Counted from the stretch's first letter, positions 48,986-60,900 are shown. The stretch: 64,000 bases of DNA from Petunia secreta (GCA_029990175.1 JARKIP010000011.1:21736001-21800000); one strand, 5' to 3'. The notes: generated by a model not told the origin, from the sequence alone. Made by a program: numbers and translations.

Positions 48986-51700
48986 TGACACGACCCGGAA
49001 TCCGGTTAGGCCGTGCAGGCACCCGACATCCTCCCCTAGACCCGTCGGGCGAACCCTTACCAATTAAATCAGGAAAATAAATATAACAATTCACAAACAA
49101 GGACAAGACTTAAAACCAAAATACATACATACTGATACCTCTAAGCTGTACAAAAGAAATTACAGCTCGCTACCCAACATACTAGGTTTAGGGTTATCCA
49201 GACTAGACATCTAAGAGTACAAAAGAAGACAAATACCTCCTGAAGGGAGCAAAATGCAACTAAAATAATAACCAATAAACTGGTGGCCATCCGGAATAAA
49301 AGCTGGCTCACCCTGACAGCTGAAGTCGTCTTGGCTCCTTCACAACGTGGCGAACTCAATCCTGGAGCGAACCTGCCGAAACGAAATAGATAGACAAGAA
49401 ACAAACAACAAACAAGGGTGAGTCAAAAGGACTCAATAAGTGGGGCAGACTAGCCACCTCAAAGAATAGGATAACTAGCCAGGGAGAAAAGAAATAGATA
49501 AACAAAATTCCTTTTATTTAAATTATGAAAAGGCAGAGCCAGATAACAACCGAAAACATGTATGAAACCATAAACTCATCAACAACCAGGAACGTAAGAT
49601 AACCAAAACATATAAGTATCCCGAACACATCAGCAATCAGAAATACATCCTGTTGCGGCGTGCAACCCAATCCATATATTTATACCGCTGCAACGTGCAA
49701 CCCGATCCATATATTTATACCGTTGCGACGTGCAACCCGATCCATATATTTATACCGTTGCGACATGCAACCCAATTCATATATTTATACTGTAGCGGTG
49801 GTGCAACCCGATTCTCGCAGCTCAGAATACAAGCCAGAAATATATAGGCAAATAAGCAATGCACGTAGAAGCTGAACATCAGTTATGTACCACAAGTCTA
49901 CACAATGGTATGAAATAAAATGGAATGGAATGAAATAAAATGAGATGAAATGAAATGAAATATGATGCAAAGGGTCACATGTGCCCGTCATCCCATCTCG
50001 AAGCGGAATACTCCTGCATTCGAGGGGAAATCCAATCTGATAACCAACTGGAGCGGAATACTCCTGCACCCGATATAATATAAACCAGAGGCGGAATACT
50101 CCTGCACTCTCCTGGGGCGGAATACTCCTGCACCCGATATAATGTAAACCAGAGGCGGAATACTCCTGCACTCAATATCTGACATAAGAGCGGAATACTC
50201 CTGCTCTTGGGGCGGAATCCTCCTACCCTCAATATGATATAATGGAGCGGAATCCTCCTGCTCCTGGGGCGGAATACTCCTGCACCCAATATGATATGCA
50301 ATGTAATGCATATGAATGCAATGTGATGCAACAATAACCCTTCACCGGCGCGGGACTCTCATCGACAGCCGGGAAGTAGATGCCAACTCAAAGCCAAAGT
50401 ACAATACTCAGATTCTCAATGCAATACCAATAACAGGACATAACATATAATATAGAATGTAAATCCAAAGCTAAGGCGTAATGAGTACGCCTATCGGCAG
50501 CTACACACGTAAGGAACACGTGGTAGAAAATCCACGAGGCCAGGTGCCTCCAACGAAATGGATATAAACACTTACCTTGTTCCGAAGTTAACACTGCTAC
50601 CAAACAACCGCTTTATTCTTTGAATTCATTGCCAAACGATCCCACTGTGTTCAATAAGCAGAAAAATATATCACATTAGGCTAAAGATTTCATTCCTCAC
50701 ATCTTAGGGCAATCCAGGTAGGAACCTGATACCCTATTCGCATACGCAATACGCAGGCCAGGCCTATATACAGGGTTTAAGGCCACATAACCAAACCCCA
50801 ATAATTTACATTTATATGTTGCCCATAACTCACTGAGTACGAATATATAATCAATTTCATTATCGGGGTCCATTTGACCCTTTAAACTATTAATTGAACT
50901 TATTAAAACGATGGATAATATCCCAATTTTACCGTAAAAATATATTCAAACACACGAAATAAACTCAAATAATATATTAGGATCATTACCTGAATGTTTA
51001 AGGGTGAAAATTCTATTTTTCTCCGGCCCCTTTTCCCATTTTCTGGCATTTTTTGTTTTGTTTTTTAACTGTGCTCCTGTTTCTCGTTTTGCTTCTGCTT
51101 TTCTGTATACTACTCTAACACTGCCTTGTCCTTAGCTATTTAGCTAAGGACCCACCGCCCTTTGTTAACTTTTTGTCTTTTTTTTTTTTTTTTTTTTTTT
51201 TTAATTATATATTTTTTTTTAACGAAAATTAAAATAGTACCCTACGATATTCGAAATAATTCCAACTTTTGCATACAAGTTATACAAAATATGTGTAACA
51301 TACTCGCGAAGGCGGATCTCAAATCAGACTCCCGAAACTCAAGATACGAATTTAAATGAAAAGAAGTCAAATTATTTAACTTTCGGCATTTTAGCGGAAA
51401 CTAGCCGAACAACATCGAAATTCACTTTCGAAAGCTTACAAAAATTACAAATAATCATACGAACCTAACGGCACTTTCTACTTTCGAATCGGAGCTCATT
51501 CGGCAAAAACCGAGCTCGAAAATCTCTGTTTAATATTTATCGCCAATAAAAACTGAAACCTTCTTCCGATGCCTACCAAACGAGGTCTGATTTAGCTCAA
51601 ATTTTACAGACAGGTTCTAATGGATATTACGAATATTTTAAAATTATCGGCACGCCAATCGGAGTCCTAACTTCCGAAACGACTGACCGAGGTCGTTTCA
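48986..51700 (-). repeat. 5' LTR of the gypsy element (2715 bp)
   Basis: A direct copy of 42978-45677 with four copies of the 36-bp VNTR (about 49655-49800) and one unit fewer in the 17-mer array (about 49995-50295). Confidence 0.93.
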
Positions 51701-51984
51701 TAGATATACTTGATTATAGTGCATAAGACACTAACCAAGTGGGTTGGTGCATATTTGGGTCGTTTCGCATTAAAATGCACAATAATTAGATCAATTTAAC
51801 CAAATTGTTGAGATTTCTCACTCATTATAAACTCTAGCCTTGATGAGCACCAAAGAAAATATAGATATGTACTTGAATGAGCTTTGATTAGACCAAAGCA
51901 ACAGAACTATATATGAAAATAGTACCCAAACTACATGTAGCCAAACAACAAATGGATTGTTAACGTCATGCAAAGTACATAACT

Positions 51985-52310
51985 AATATTTACACATAAA
52001 ATAATATGTGTACACATATTATTATATGTGTACACATATTATTTTATGTGTACGCATATTGTTTTATTTTCCAGTGGAACCAAGCATATCATCGTGCTAA
52101 TATTTACACATAACACATATTATTTTATGTGTACACATATTATTTTATGTGTACGCATATTATTTTATGTGTACGCATATTGTTATATTTTCCAGTGGAA
52201 CCAAGCATATCATCGTGCTAATATTGACACATAATATAATATAATATGTGTACACATAAAATAATATATGTACACATATTATTTTATGTGTACGCATATT
52301 GTTATGTTTT
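51985..52310. repeat. palindromic minisatellite, block 5 (spacer)
   Basis: Three rounds of CCAGTGGAACCAAGCATATC plus ATGTGTACACATATTATTTT units. It ends about 270 bases past the end of the Ulp1 gene. Confidence 0.92.
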
Positions 52311-53304
52311 CCAGTGAAACCAAACAGATTGAATTCTCCACAGGAGTCATTTACTTCTTACACTTATTAATTTTACTTCAAATGGAAGAAATGTAACCAT
52401 AGAAATATAACATAAAAACATATCTACATATTATCATATATAATATTTTACCAAAAGTATTAACCATGCACAAAAAGGAAATAAAAAACAAAGCCAAACA
52501 CGGCTTAAGTTATCCTTACAGACCAATAAAAAAGCCACACATGGCTTTGATTGTCCAAAAATTTCAACCAAATTGTAATAATTTAAGGAGACATCTTTTC
52601 ATGAAATACGTCCACTGCCCACTTGTACCTGCAGTCCTCCATGGTATTATCACTGAGTTCCGTCATAGGGGTGTTGGTGAGGAGGTGCTCGATGAACATC
52701 AATGAATACCCACCACATGCTGTCCCCGTCTTATTGTGTGGCAAACCCTTCAACCTCTCATAAGGCCACATGTCCTTCGTCAGGATGTCATCGGGCAAGT
52801 GCTTGAATTTGCCACAATCTCGTAAGAGTCTTGGGAACATTACCATAATGGGGAACATATATGTCGCAAATGTATCCTCATCGAACGTTCCAATGTTACA
52901 ATCATAAACATCAATCCTTCCTTCTTCGACCATGAAAACCAGAGTCACATAATGCTTTTTTATAATGTTCATGACTGTAAATATCCTCTTGACCCCATCC
53001 CAACGGCGCCCACCTGGGTAAGGAGTCTTACCAAGCGTATAATCCACGAGTCCTTCCGCAGTAGGCGTCACCTTCAAATATACATCCAAAGCAATCTTAT
53101 CCTTCTCTGCCTCCTTTTCAAGGTCCCTATACGATCCAGCCAACACTGAGCAGAAGTTCATATCGAGGACAACATCCTTCTCATCATAGTGACTCGTGAA
53201 TTCCTTGTTTCTTAGCCTCATTAGGCCTAAGACTACATCAACATGCTGCAGAAATAAAGAAAAAGCAGAAGCCTTATATACATAGTTTAAAACTGACACC
53301 AATT

Positions 53305-53460
53305 AGTGCAAGTATAATATGTGTACGCATATAAATATTATGTGTACACATATAGTTTAATGTGTACACATATTCGGCTATGTGTACACATATTATTTAA
53401 TGTGTGCACATCTCATATTATGTGTACACATATTACTATATGTGTACACATATTATACTC
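53305..53460. repeat. palindromic minisatellite, block 6 (Ulp1 intron 3)
   Basis: About eight ATGTGTACACAT-type units fill the middle of the intron 53246-53494. Confidence 0.92.
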
Positions 53461-54444
53461 GTAAAGAAATAGATAAGAGGTAAGGGAAACGTGCCTGACT
53501 CTCCATCCATACTGTCATGGTCATAAGCATACGGAATTCATTATGGTCATATTCATGGCCCAAACACATTTTCTTTTGCTTTTTTCTTGATCGCATATAT
53601 GTATCAAAAACTTTTTTCTTCAGCGGATCAGGTTTCCTATAAATATCAACAGGAAGTCGCTCCTCTTCTTCTTCCTGCACCTCTGCGCCAACTTGAACTT
53701 CTTCTTCACCAACCTCACTCTGCTTTTTTTTCTTTGCCTTGCTTTTCACCAGTCTTGCCCTCGTCTTCATAGCAACATAAGGAGATATCTGTGTCCTTGC
53801 AGGGTACACAGTTCTCCTGGGCTGTTGCTTTGTCCAATTCAGAATGGAATCAATAGCATCCTTCATATCTTTCAACATTTTTTTCTCTGCTTCTCTTTCT
53901 ACCTTGCAGTCATTGCACAATCTACACTTGAAACAATATGAACTCTCTCCTCCACATTCACCTACAGATGCAGCAGACCTTTCAAAATTTCTATGACCAC
54001 CTCCACCAAATGCACTGAAACTCACACGTCTTCCACCCTCTCCACCAACCTCATGCTCTCCATCAACTTCATGCTCTCCAGGAACATCAACTTCCACTCC
54101 AACATATCTCAAATCACCAACATCTTCATCTTCTCCAATATCAGCAGCAACTCCATAATCTCCACCATCAACTTCCTGCTCATCTCTATTAGATCCCAAT
54201 GTCAACCTTGTCACACCAACCAACCTTTCGGTCAAACTATCAATCAATTCGTCTTGCTCGTCATCATAAGGAACCAACTTTCTCCAGAAATCCTGCTCTA
54301 TCTCGATTGGGGTAGGCACAAGGCAAGGGGTCACCACCTGCACCACCAACCATCCCGTCCCCCCCCCCCCCAAAAAAGGAAGGAAAAAGAAGATCACAGG
54401 TGAGATGAACTGATACAAGTTACGAGAAGTGTAATTTGGGAGCA

Positions 54445-54600
54445 CATACTGATTATGTGTACACATACAAAATATGTGTACACATACAAAATATGTGTAC
54501 ACATATTCAGTATGTGCTCACATAATTTAATATGTGTACACATAATTAATATGTGTACACATATTAAAAATGCGTGCACATATTAAACTATGTGCGAACA
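54445..54600. repeat. palindromic minisatellite, block 7 (Ulp1 intron 2)
   Basis: About eight units including TGTGCTCACAT and TGCGTGCACAT variants, within the intron 54338-54644. A poly-C/poly-G tract lies at 54358-54371 near the acceptor. Confidence 0.92.
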
Positions 54601-55554
54601 TGTATAAAGGGCAAAGAACAGGACACATAAAATTACAGACTTACCGGATTTTCAGAATTTCGAAACAACTGGTCACATTCACGCTCTTGCCTGTCAGTAA
54701 TCCACCTTAGCATCCTTGGCTCTGTTGGTTGTTCAGGAAAATCCCCGTGCCGAAGCGGCGGAATGGCTTCATATGCCCAGGCCATGAATGCCCAGGGGAA
54801 GCCATACAAGTTCAAGGACTCCCTATCTTTGTCCAACGGCTTGATAAGATATTTGATTGTCAGGTCAAAGCTCTCTCGACCCCATGGATAATTTGCAAAG
54901 TATGTATGAGGCCTGCTTGCTAGGTGGACAAACTTTTTTGGAATGCTTGTTCGCGTATCTTTCGCACAAAGAATTGCGTGCGCAAACCAAACAAGGCAAA
55001 GACGGAACTTCTTCCTTGTACTAATTGTTTCACTAGTTTCGATCAAAGTCAGCAGTTGTTTTGCATTGATAGACTTTTGCTTGCCATCATTTGTGATCAT
55101 GTACCATAACTCTTTACCCCTCTCAGCAACCTCACCAATTATAAAATCAGTAGGGGGGGTAAGAGTGACATGGAAGACCAGTCATCAACGCAAATTCACG
55201 GATGCCAAAACGAGCAGGCAGTCCGTTAAAGTTGACCCACAACTCCTTCTGCTTTTTGGAAATGATTGTTCGTTCACGAAGGCCGTGTATCAGTCTTGGA
55301 GCGAAGATGGCGTGAGTATTCAAATTCAGAAGTTTCCCAAATATACTCCTTCTGAAATTATCTTCCAATTCAACTTTTGCCAAGACTTTTCGGAATTCTT
55401 TCAGCATACCTCCAAGAGAGGATCTCACAGCAACCTTCGAATTTTTGGTTTCACCATGCTCGTCCATATACATCCTCAAGTTTGTTTGAGGAGTGAAAGT
55501 CAAAGTAACCTCACCATGATCCTGCACATTCAGAACCTGATCATCAAACCGACT

Positions 55555-55715
55555 TATGTGCACATATAATAATATGTGTACACATAAAAGATATGTGTGC
55601 ACATCTCAGTTATACGTGTGCACATCTCATATTATGTGTACACATCTCATATTATGTGTACACATATAATAATATGCGCACACATAATATGAGATGTGCA
55701 CACGTATAACTGACA
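55555..55715. repeat. palindromic minisatellite, block 8 (Ulp1 intron 1)
   Basis: Units with ATAT and CTCATATT spacers in the intron 55537-55755. The text around 55605-55640 recurs inverted at about 55680-55710, so the block can fold on itself. Confidence 0.92.
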
Positions 55716-56629
55716 TTGAAACTTATAGCAAACTTGTTTAAAGCAGTGCTGCTACCTGATCTGGGACGCCCTCACCAACTGCTTCCATTTCAACATCATC
55801 TTGTCTTCTCTCTGCTGACTCAGCAGTATAATCTGGTAGGTCCCTTAAAACATCACCAATAGCAGCATCTGCATTGAAATCTGCTGCTACACCAACCTGA
55901 CCAACATCTTTTTCAACTACTCTTTCTTCCCTACTTCCAGCATCATCACCTGCTACACCACTGTCACGTGCTTCCTTCTCACCACCATCACCTTCTTCAT
56001 TTACTACAGCTGCACCTGCTTCTCTACTCCTATCTACAGCTGAATCACCTACTTCTCTTTCTTCCACTCTACCTTCATCGGCAGCATCACCTTCTCTTTG
56101 TTCCACTCTACCTTCACCAGCAGCATCAACTTCTCTTTCTTCTACTCTACCTTCACCTGAAGCATCACCTTCTCTTTCTACTTCGAATTCACTATCAGAA
56201 TCATCTGCTTCTCCTTCAGCTCCTCCTTCAGTTTCTCCTTCTTCTTCACCTGCATGAGTTCTTCGTGCTTCTTTACCTGCAACAAGCACTTCAGAAGCAG
56301 TAGCTTCGCAATCTACATCATTTAAGTTCTGCCCACGTTCATTTAAGTCTCCTGGACGATTCATATCGATGCTTTGTTGGCTTTCCCCCTGCTCCTCATT
56401 ATTTCGTAGCTGAGAATCCTTACTAGCAGCTCTATTTCTAGCCCTTTTAGCAGTCTCGCTTTCGTTTGCAACATCCCTCTTCCTCTTAGAACCTTGTGAC
56501 TGTGTCATACGTGTATTGTTACCCCCACCACTACGAGTACTTACCATTTTATCTGCAACGTTCAACAAAAATATAAGCAACATAAAAAACATAAAAGATT
56601 AGATATGGACAAATAATGATGCAACAGCG

Positions 56630-56925
56630 ATTAAATGTGTACACATATTGATGTTGTTCCCATATTAAATTATGTCTGCACATATAAAAATATGTGTACA
56701 CATATCTTTATATGTGCAGACACTACAGTCATGTTGTTCCTTGTTAAAGTATGTGTACACATATAATATGTGTACACATAATATAATATGTGTACACATA
56801 ATATAGTATGTGCCTAAATTATTAACCCCAGCTGACTAAACCAAAAATCAAGATGTTTCCCACATCTACCAATATGTGTACACATCAGGCTATATGTGTA
56901 CACATAAAAACTAATGTTTACACAA
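56630..56925. repeat. palindromic minisatellite, block 9 (Ulp1 leader intron)
   Basis: Scattered units (TATGTGTACACATA, TATGTCTGCACATA) in the intron between the leader exon (donor at 57070) and the acceptor at 56556. Confidence 0.9.
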
Positions 56926-57070
56926 CGACGACGGTTATTTCAACTTGTATTTTTCTTGCATGTGAGATTAAACCATAAAAAAAGCACAATGAACCACAAC
57001 AAATAGCAGAACAACTAAACCATGCTAAATCGACCAACTGTAAAAATTCCTCAAAAAGTTTAAAATTTTA

Positions 57071-57345
57071 CCTTGATTTTGATGTTATGTAGACGAGAAT
57101 CAGAGATTTTGAAGAGAGGTTTTTGGTTTGAGTTTGTAGTAGAGACCCCGAGTTTGTATTTGGTTTGAGAGAAAATTGTTTATGTTGTACTCCGTTGGTT
57201 TGCGAGAAAATGATCTGTGGAAGTGTAATAATGTGTGGAGTGTGGGATTTGAAAGGTCTGAAGGTGATTTGATTGTTGTTGTTGTTCGAGAAAAATGTGA
57301 GAGCATTGGCAGACGTGGGAAAGTGGAAATTGAATAATGTGTGTA
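57071..57345 (-). other. noncoding leader exon of the Ulp1 gene
   Basis: On the minus strand a CT/CA-rich, ATG-poor leader ends ATCAAAATCAAG with the donor GTAAAATT. The acceptor TTGCAG lies just before the AUG exon. This mirrors the transposase gene, which also has a leader intron full of minisatellite. The 5' limit is approximate. Confidence 0.5.
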
Positions 57346-57450
57346 AAGTTTACACTTTGACCCCATAAGATCTCTCCCAAAGTTTTCAAAACTGACGAAA
57401 GCATTCCCGGCCCCACTACTTAATCCATTAATGACAAATTAACACTTTCC

Positions 57451-57918
57451 GGGAATAAAAGAAAAGCAAAAAGAAAAGGTTGTCCCCAATCCTTATTTAA
57501 AGACTTTTGGGGTCTTTTCCCCTCTTTTGTCTCGACTAACATCCCCCAAACTGTCTTAATCACTCGTTAAATCATGATCATTATCTTTCATTTTTGTCCA
57601 GGAATTCAACTAACCCTATGACCACAGCCTCTAGTCAAAATCTAACCATGGTTACTATTTTAACTTATCCTTCAAACAAGTGTCAATTCGTACAAAACAA
57701 AATTCAATCAATCTCTGTTCTTTCTCTCACATTTCAACACACACTAAGCGTGTCAGTGCGTGTCCTATACATACAAAATATTTACATATATAAATACTCG
57801 CACAACTGTACTGTCTGGTACTAACTACTAAGCTACTAACTACACTCTATACAACCTGTAGTACATAGCGACAAACCGACACCTCAACCCTCGCCCGCAT
57901 TCCGCCGGCGCCGGCGAA
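57451..57918 (+). promoter_or_regulatory. promoter and 5' leader of the KEA gene
   Basis: Lies between the MULE edge and the KEA start. A C-rich leader (CGACACCTCAACCCTCGCCC) runs into the ATG at 57919. TATA-like TATATAAATAC occurs at about 57786-57796, some 120 bases before the ATG. Confidence 0.5.
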
Positions 57919-60900
57919 ATGAGATCAGCAATTAATGTAGTGCTGCTTTTTGTTACTGCTTTAGCAGCAGTTGCATTTGCTGTTCCAGAATCAGATCAGC
58001 TGCTCAGTGGAGGTAGCAGTAATAATGGAAGTGAATTGAGCAGTGGAGCTGGTAATACAAGTAGAATTAAAGAGCAAAGTTTTGCGGATATGATTGATCG
58101 AGCACTCGAAAAAGAGTTCACTGAAAATGATGATCAAACTCAAGGTTTATTTTACTAGATCTATGTGACGTCTGTTTGACTAGACACGGAGTTTAAGAAA
58201 GACTTGTCATGTCGAACATACTATAAATCATTAGAACCACAAGTTTATAGTTAAATTGTTTTAAAATGTTGAAAGTTGTCCTTCTTTCTGGGACATATTA
58301 AAAAGGAAAGAGTGTCAGATAAATTGGACAGTTGGGAGTATAGTTTATTGGTTGTGTTTATGAAGATCTGCTATTCTAGTTATCATATTCAGTTCCAGAA
58401 GGTAGGATTAGGGAAGTTTAAAAAAGGGGGGAAATTTGACTGCTAATTTTTTGTTTCAATTTGATTGGCAGTGAATGATGCTGGTGGCTTCAATAATAGT
58501 GTGGCCGAACAGCAGGTGTGTCGCATCTTAACCTCATGCGTTTGTTAGATCGTAACCTTTTCCCAGTGGATTTCTTTTTATTTTTTTTGTCCTGTGTACT
58601 TATTCAGTTAAGGAATTGCCAATGACAACGAGTATGTTTAGGCATGATATATTGGATTAGTAGAATAATATAAACTTATTATAGACGAAAGAACATAGAA
58701 AATCCAAACTTGGCTTTGATTTTTTCCGTTAGTAAGCGTTTTGGGAGATTGCAAGTATGCCTCATAGCTTATTTCTATTGTCAAGGTCAGTGTCTGGTCT
58801 GCTGGTGTTGAGCTTTAAAACTATCTTGTAACTTGTAGCAACTTGATGACGTCTTTTTCCACTGTTTATAGTCAGGTAGACAAGTTTCATTTACTACTTG
58901 TCACATTATATCAAATTACCTAGAACTAAACTGATGTGCGCGCGTGTGTGTATTAGAGATCCCTCTACCTGGACTAATTGGTGTTTCTTTTGCAACCATT
59001 TTATTGATGTTCCTTTCTAGCTTGTAAGCTGTTTAGATATCTGTTCTTAAAGAGTTCATCCATTTCTTTACTAGGCAGTGCTGGAGACTGTGGCTAGAGT
59101 TAAGCCCAAGAAAAATGAGACAAAGAAAGAGGACAAGTACATGTTCATACATTTTCATATATTTAAGTTTCTACACTGCTTAGCTCCGTCTTGGTTCTTG
59201 GTTATCATACTTTATATAATTACTTTTTAGGTCCTTTCAACTTCATCATGTTTTCAAGCTTGATAATGACCACGGAGCAGAGGAAACCCCAACATTAATA
59301 GATAGGAAGGTAAGATTTTAGTGGTAACTTGCCTTGCTTCTGCACATGAGTTGATTGGCTGGATATGATTGTGGGAAATAAAGATCCGTATTCTTGGAGT
59401 GTGATGCTTGATAGTTTGGTTATTTAGGCAATTTTCTTTATCATATGTAAACGTGATGCTTGATATTTTGGTTATTCAGGACAATGTCTTTATCATTTCT
59501 AATTTCAAGTCCAAGTATCCAGTGCTTCAGTTAGACTTGAGGTAACATTTCTACATTTCTATGGAAAATGACAAGCATTTGTCTGGCTTACTGCTGCTTG
59601 ACATGCGTAATATTTAGGTTGATATCGGATCTGGTAGTGGTCATTGTTTCTGCAACATGTGGTGGAATCGCTTTTGCTTGTGCCGGTCAACCGGTTGGAT
59701 CCCTATCTTTAACTGAGTTCTTCTCACTACTGATAAAGAAAATGACCTGACATTTTCTTCATTCCAGAGTGCACTGTCGGCATTCTTCTTTGGTTGTTGC
59801 AAGCCCTTCAAATTTCTAATGCTTAGTCATAATTTCTCAGGTTATAACTGGATACTTACTAGCAGGATCTATAGTTGGACCTGGAGGCTTTAACTTTGTC
59901 AGTGAAATGGTGCAAGTATGTATCTCAATTTCGTAAGCTTAAATCAGATCATAGGGGTTCAAGTGTCATTTTGGAAATGGGAAAATATATGTCAACTTAG
60001 TTGCTTCCTGTATTTGCAATTAAGAACAATATATGCTATTCGGCAGTTGTTAAAGAAAAGTTATCCACCAATGATCATGTCACTTTTGACCTGTTTCTGC
60101 ATATAGGTTGAGACTGTGGCTCAGTTTGGTGTAATTTTTCTTCTTTTTGCTTTGGGGCTGGAGTTCTCAACCACAAAGGTTGGTTAATGTAAAAAACAAG
60201 CAGCTCTGTCTTCTTTATTGATTATGTTATATAATATTCTGCGGGTGACACTGACATTTGTTATGTTAACTAGCTTCGCGTTGTCCGAGCAGTTGCAGTT
60301 CTTGGAGGACTGCTTCAAGTTCTCCTTTTTATATGTCTATGTGGAATTACAGCCTCGGTAGGTCTGGAGTTTACTTGCATCAGCAGCTGTCTGGTTTTTA
60401 TGTACTCTGGGTGCTTCATTTCTTATTATTTGTTGAGTAATTGCCATTCTGATGACCGCTTTGTTGCTGTTCATTGATCACAGTAACTGGCTAATCTAAT
60501 TAACAAAGTATTGCTCCATGAAAAAAGGATTAGAAAAAGTAGTGTTAATATGTGTTGTATCTGGAGTACTTCAAGCTTTGGTGGCTGAGGATAGAGGGGG
60601 ATGATGTGCAGGCGGATATGGTATCTCTATGTGCTGTTCTGTTCAACTATAGATCATTACAATCCATTTTACTCCGTTTGCCATAACATTTCAATACATA
60701 CTTGGGATTCTTTCACACTAAGGGTTCTCTACATTTTCTAGTGACATACACATTTCTTAACATACTAAAAAGATTCCTAGCAAACCTTGAACCTAATACA
60801 AGCATACCTAGTCTATTTGGAGGTCTATGTACAATGCTACCTCGTAGTTTTGTGACACTCGTTTTATGGTCATGTTAGACCATCGAAGCCCAACATTCAT

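Larger units (their letters stand above)
42978..51700 (-). mobile_element. Ty3/gypsy LTR retrotransposon, internally deleted, with target duplication
   Basis: 8723 bp flanked by TAGAT on both sides. The 5' LTR is 48986-51700 and the 3' LTR 42978-45677. The primer site (TGGTATCAGAGC, initiator tRNA-Met type) is two bases inside the 5' LTR and the polypurine tract (AAGTGGAGGAGAA) sits before the 3' LTR. The 3.3-kb inside keeps only a decayed gag; pol is missing. LTR ends and the region by the purine tract resemble the Tekay-type element at 8836-14062. The LTRs differ by about a dozen substitutions that I saw plus repeat-number changes, so this insertion is older than the Ogre-type one. Confidence 0.92.
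52583..56547 (-). pseudogene. DUF1985 / Ulp1-like C48 protease gene of the MULE, one frameshift
   Basis: Four coding exons: 56547-55756, 55536-54645, 54337-53495 and 53245-52583, all joined in phase 0, about 1060 residues. Exon 1 is a Lys/Arg start (SKRKRD, nuclear-signal-like) and a long acidic repeat region (GEGRVEEREVDAA units). Exon 2 is DUF1985 (FARRSIFG-like FRRSIFGKLLNL, ALMTGLPC, then KKFRLCLVWFAHAILC). Exon 3 is acidic and Cys-containing (CFKCRLCNDC) with a basic KSKAKKKKQ stretch. Exon 4 is the Ulp1 protease end: HYVTLVF (His), VYDCNIG (Asp) and HNKTGTACGGYS (Cys). The frame breaks in exon 2 at a run of seven C (55153-55159); six would restore it. Intron 3 (53494-53246) has a GC donor. 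Ulp1 proteases cut SUMO; here the usual Gln before the catalytic Cys appears as His, so activity is doubtful. Confidence 0.86.
25850..57450 (+). mobile_element. Ulp1-carrying Mutator-like element (Kaonashi type), interrupted by two retrotransposons
   Basis: A plus-strand MULE transposase gene (leader exon at about 26020, coding 39015-41658) converges on a minus-strand DUF1985/Ulp1 gene (leader exon at about 57340, coding 56547-52583). One palindromic minisatellite family runs through the introns and spacer of both. Removing the two insertions (26521-38849 and 42978-51700, each with its 5-bp target duplication) leaves about 10.5 kb. MULEs that carry an Ulp1-like gene are known in plants and often lack long terminal inverted repeats. 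The outer limits given are approximate: they come from a weak inverted similarity near 25850 and 57450, and no 9-bp target duplication was identified. Both genes carry disabling mutations. Confidence 0.8.

Noticed and set aside
54943..55569. 208-codon plus-strand frame
   Set aside because: It is antisense to DUF1985 exon 2 and has no family resemblance.
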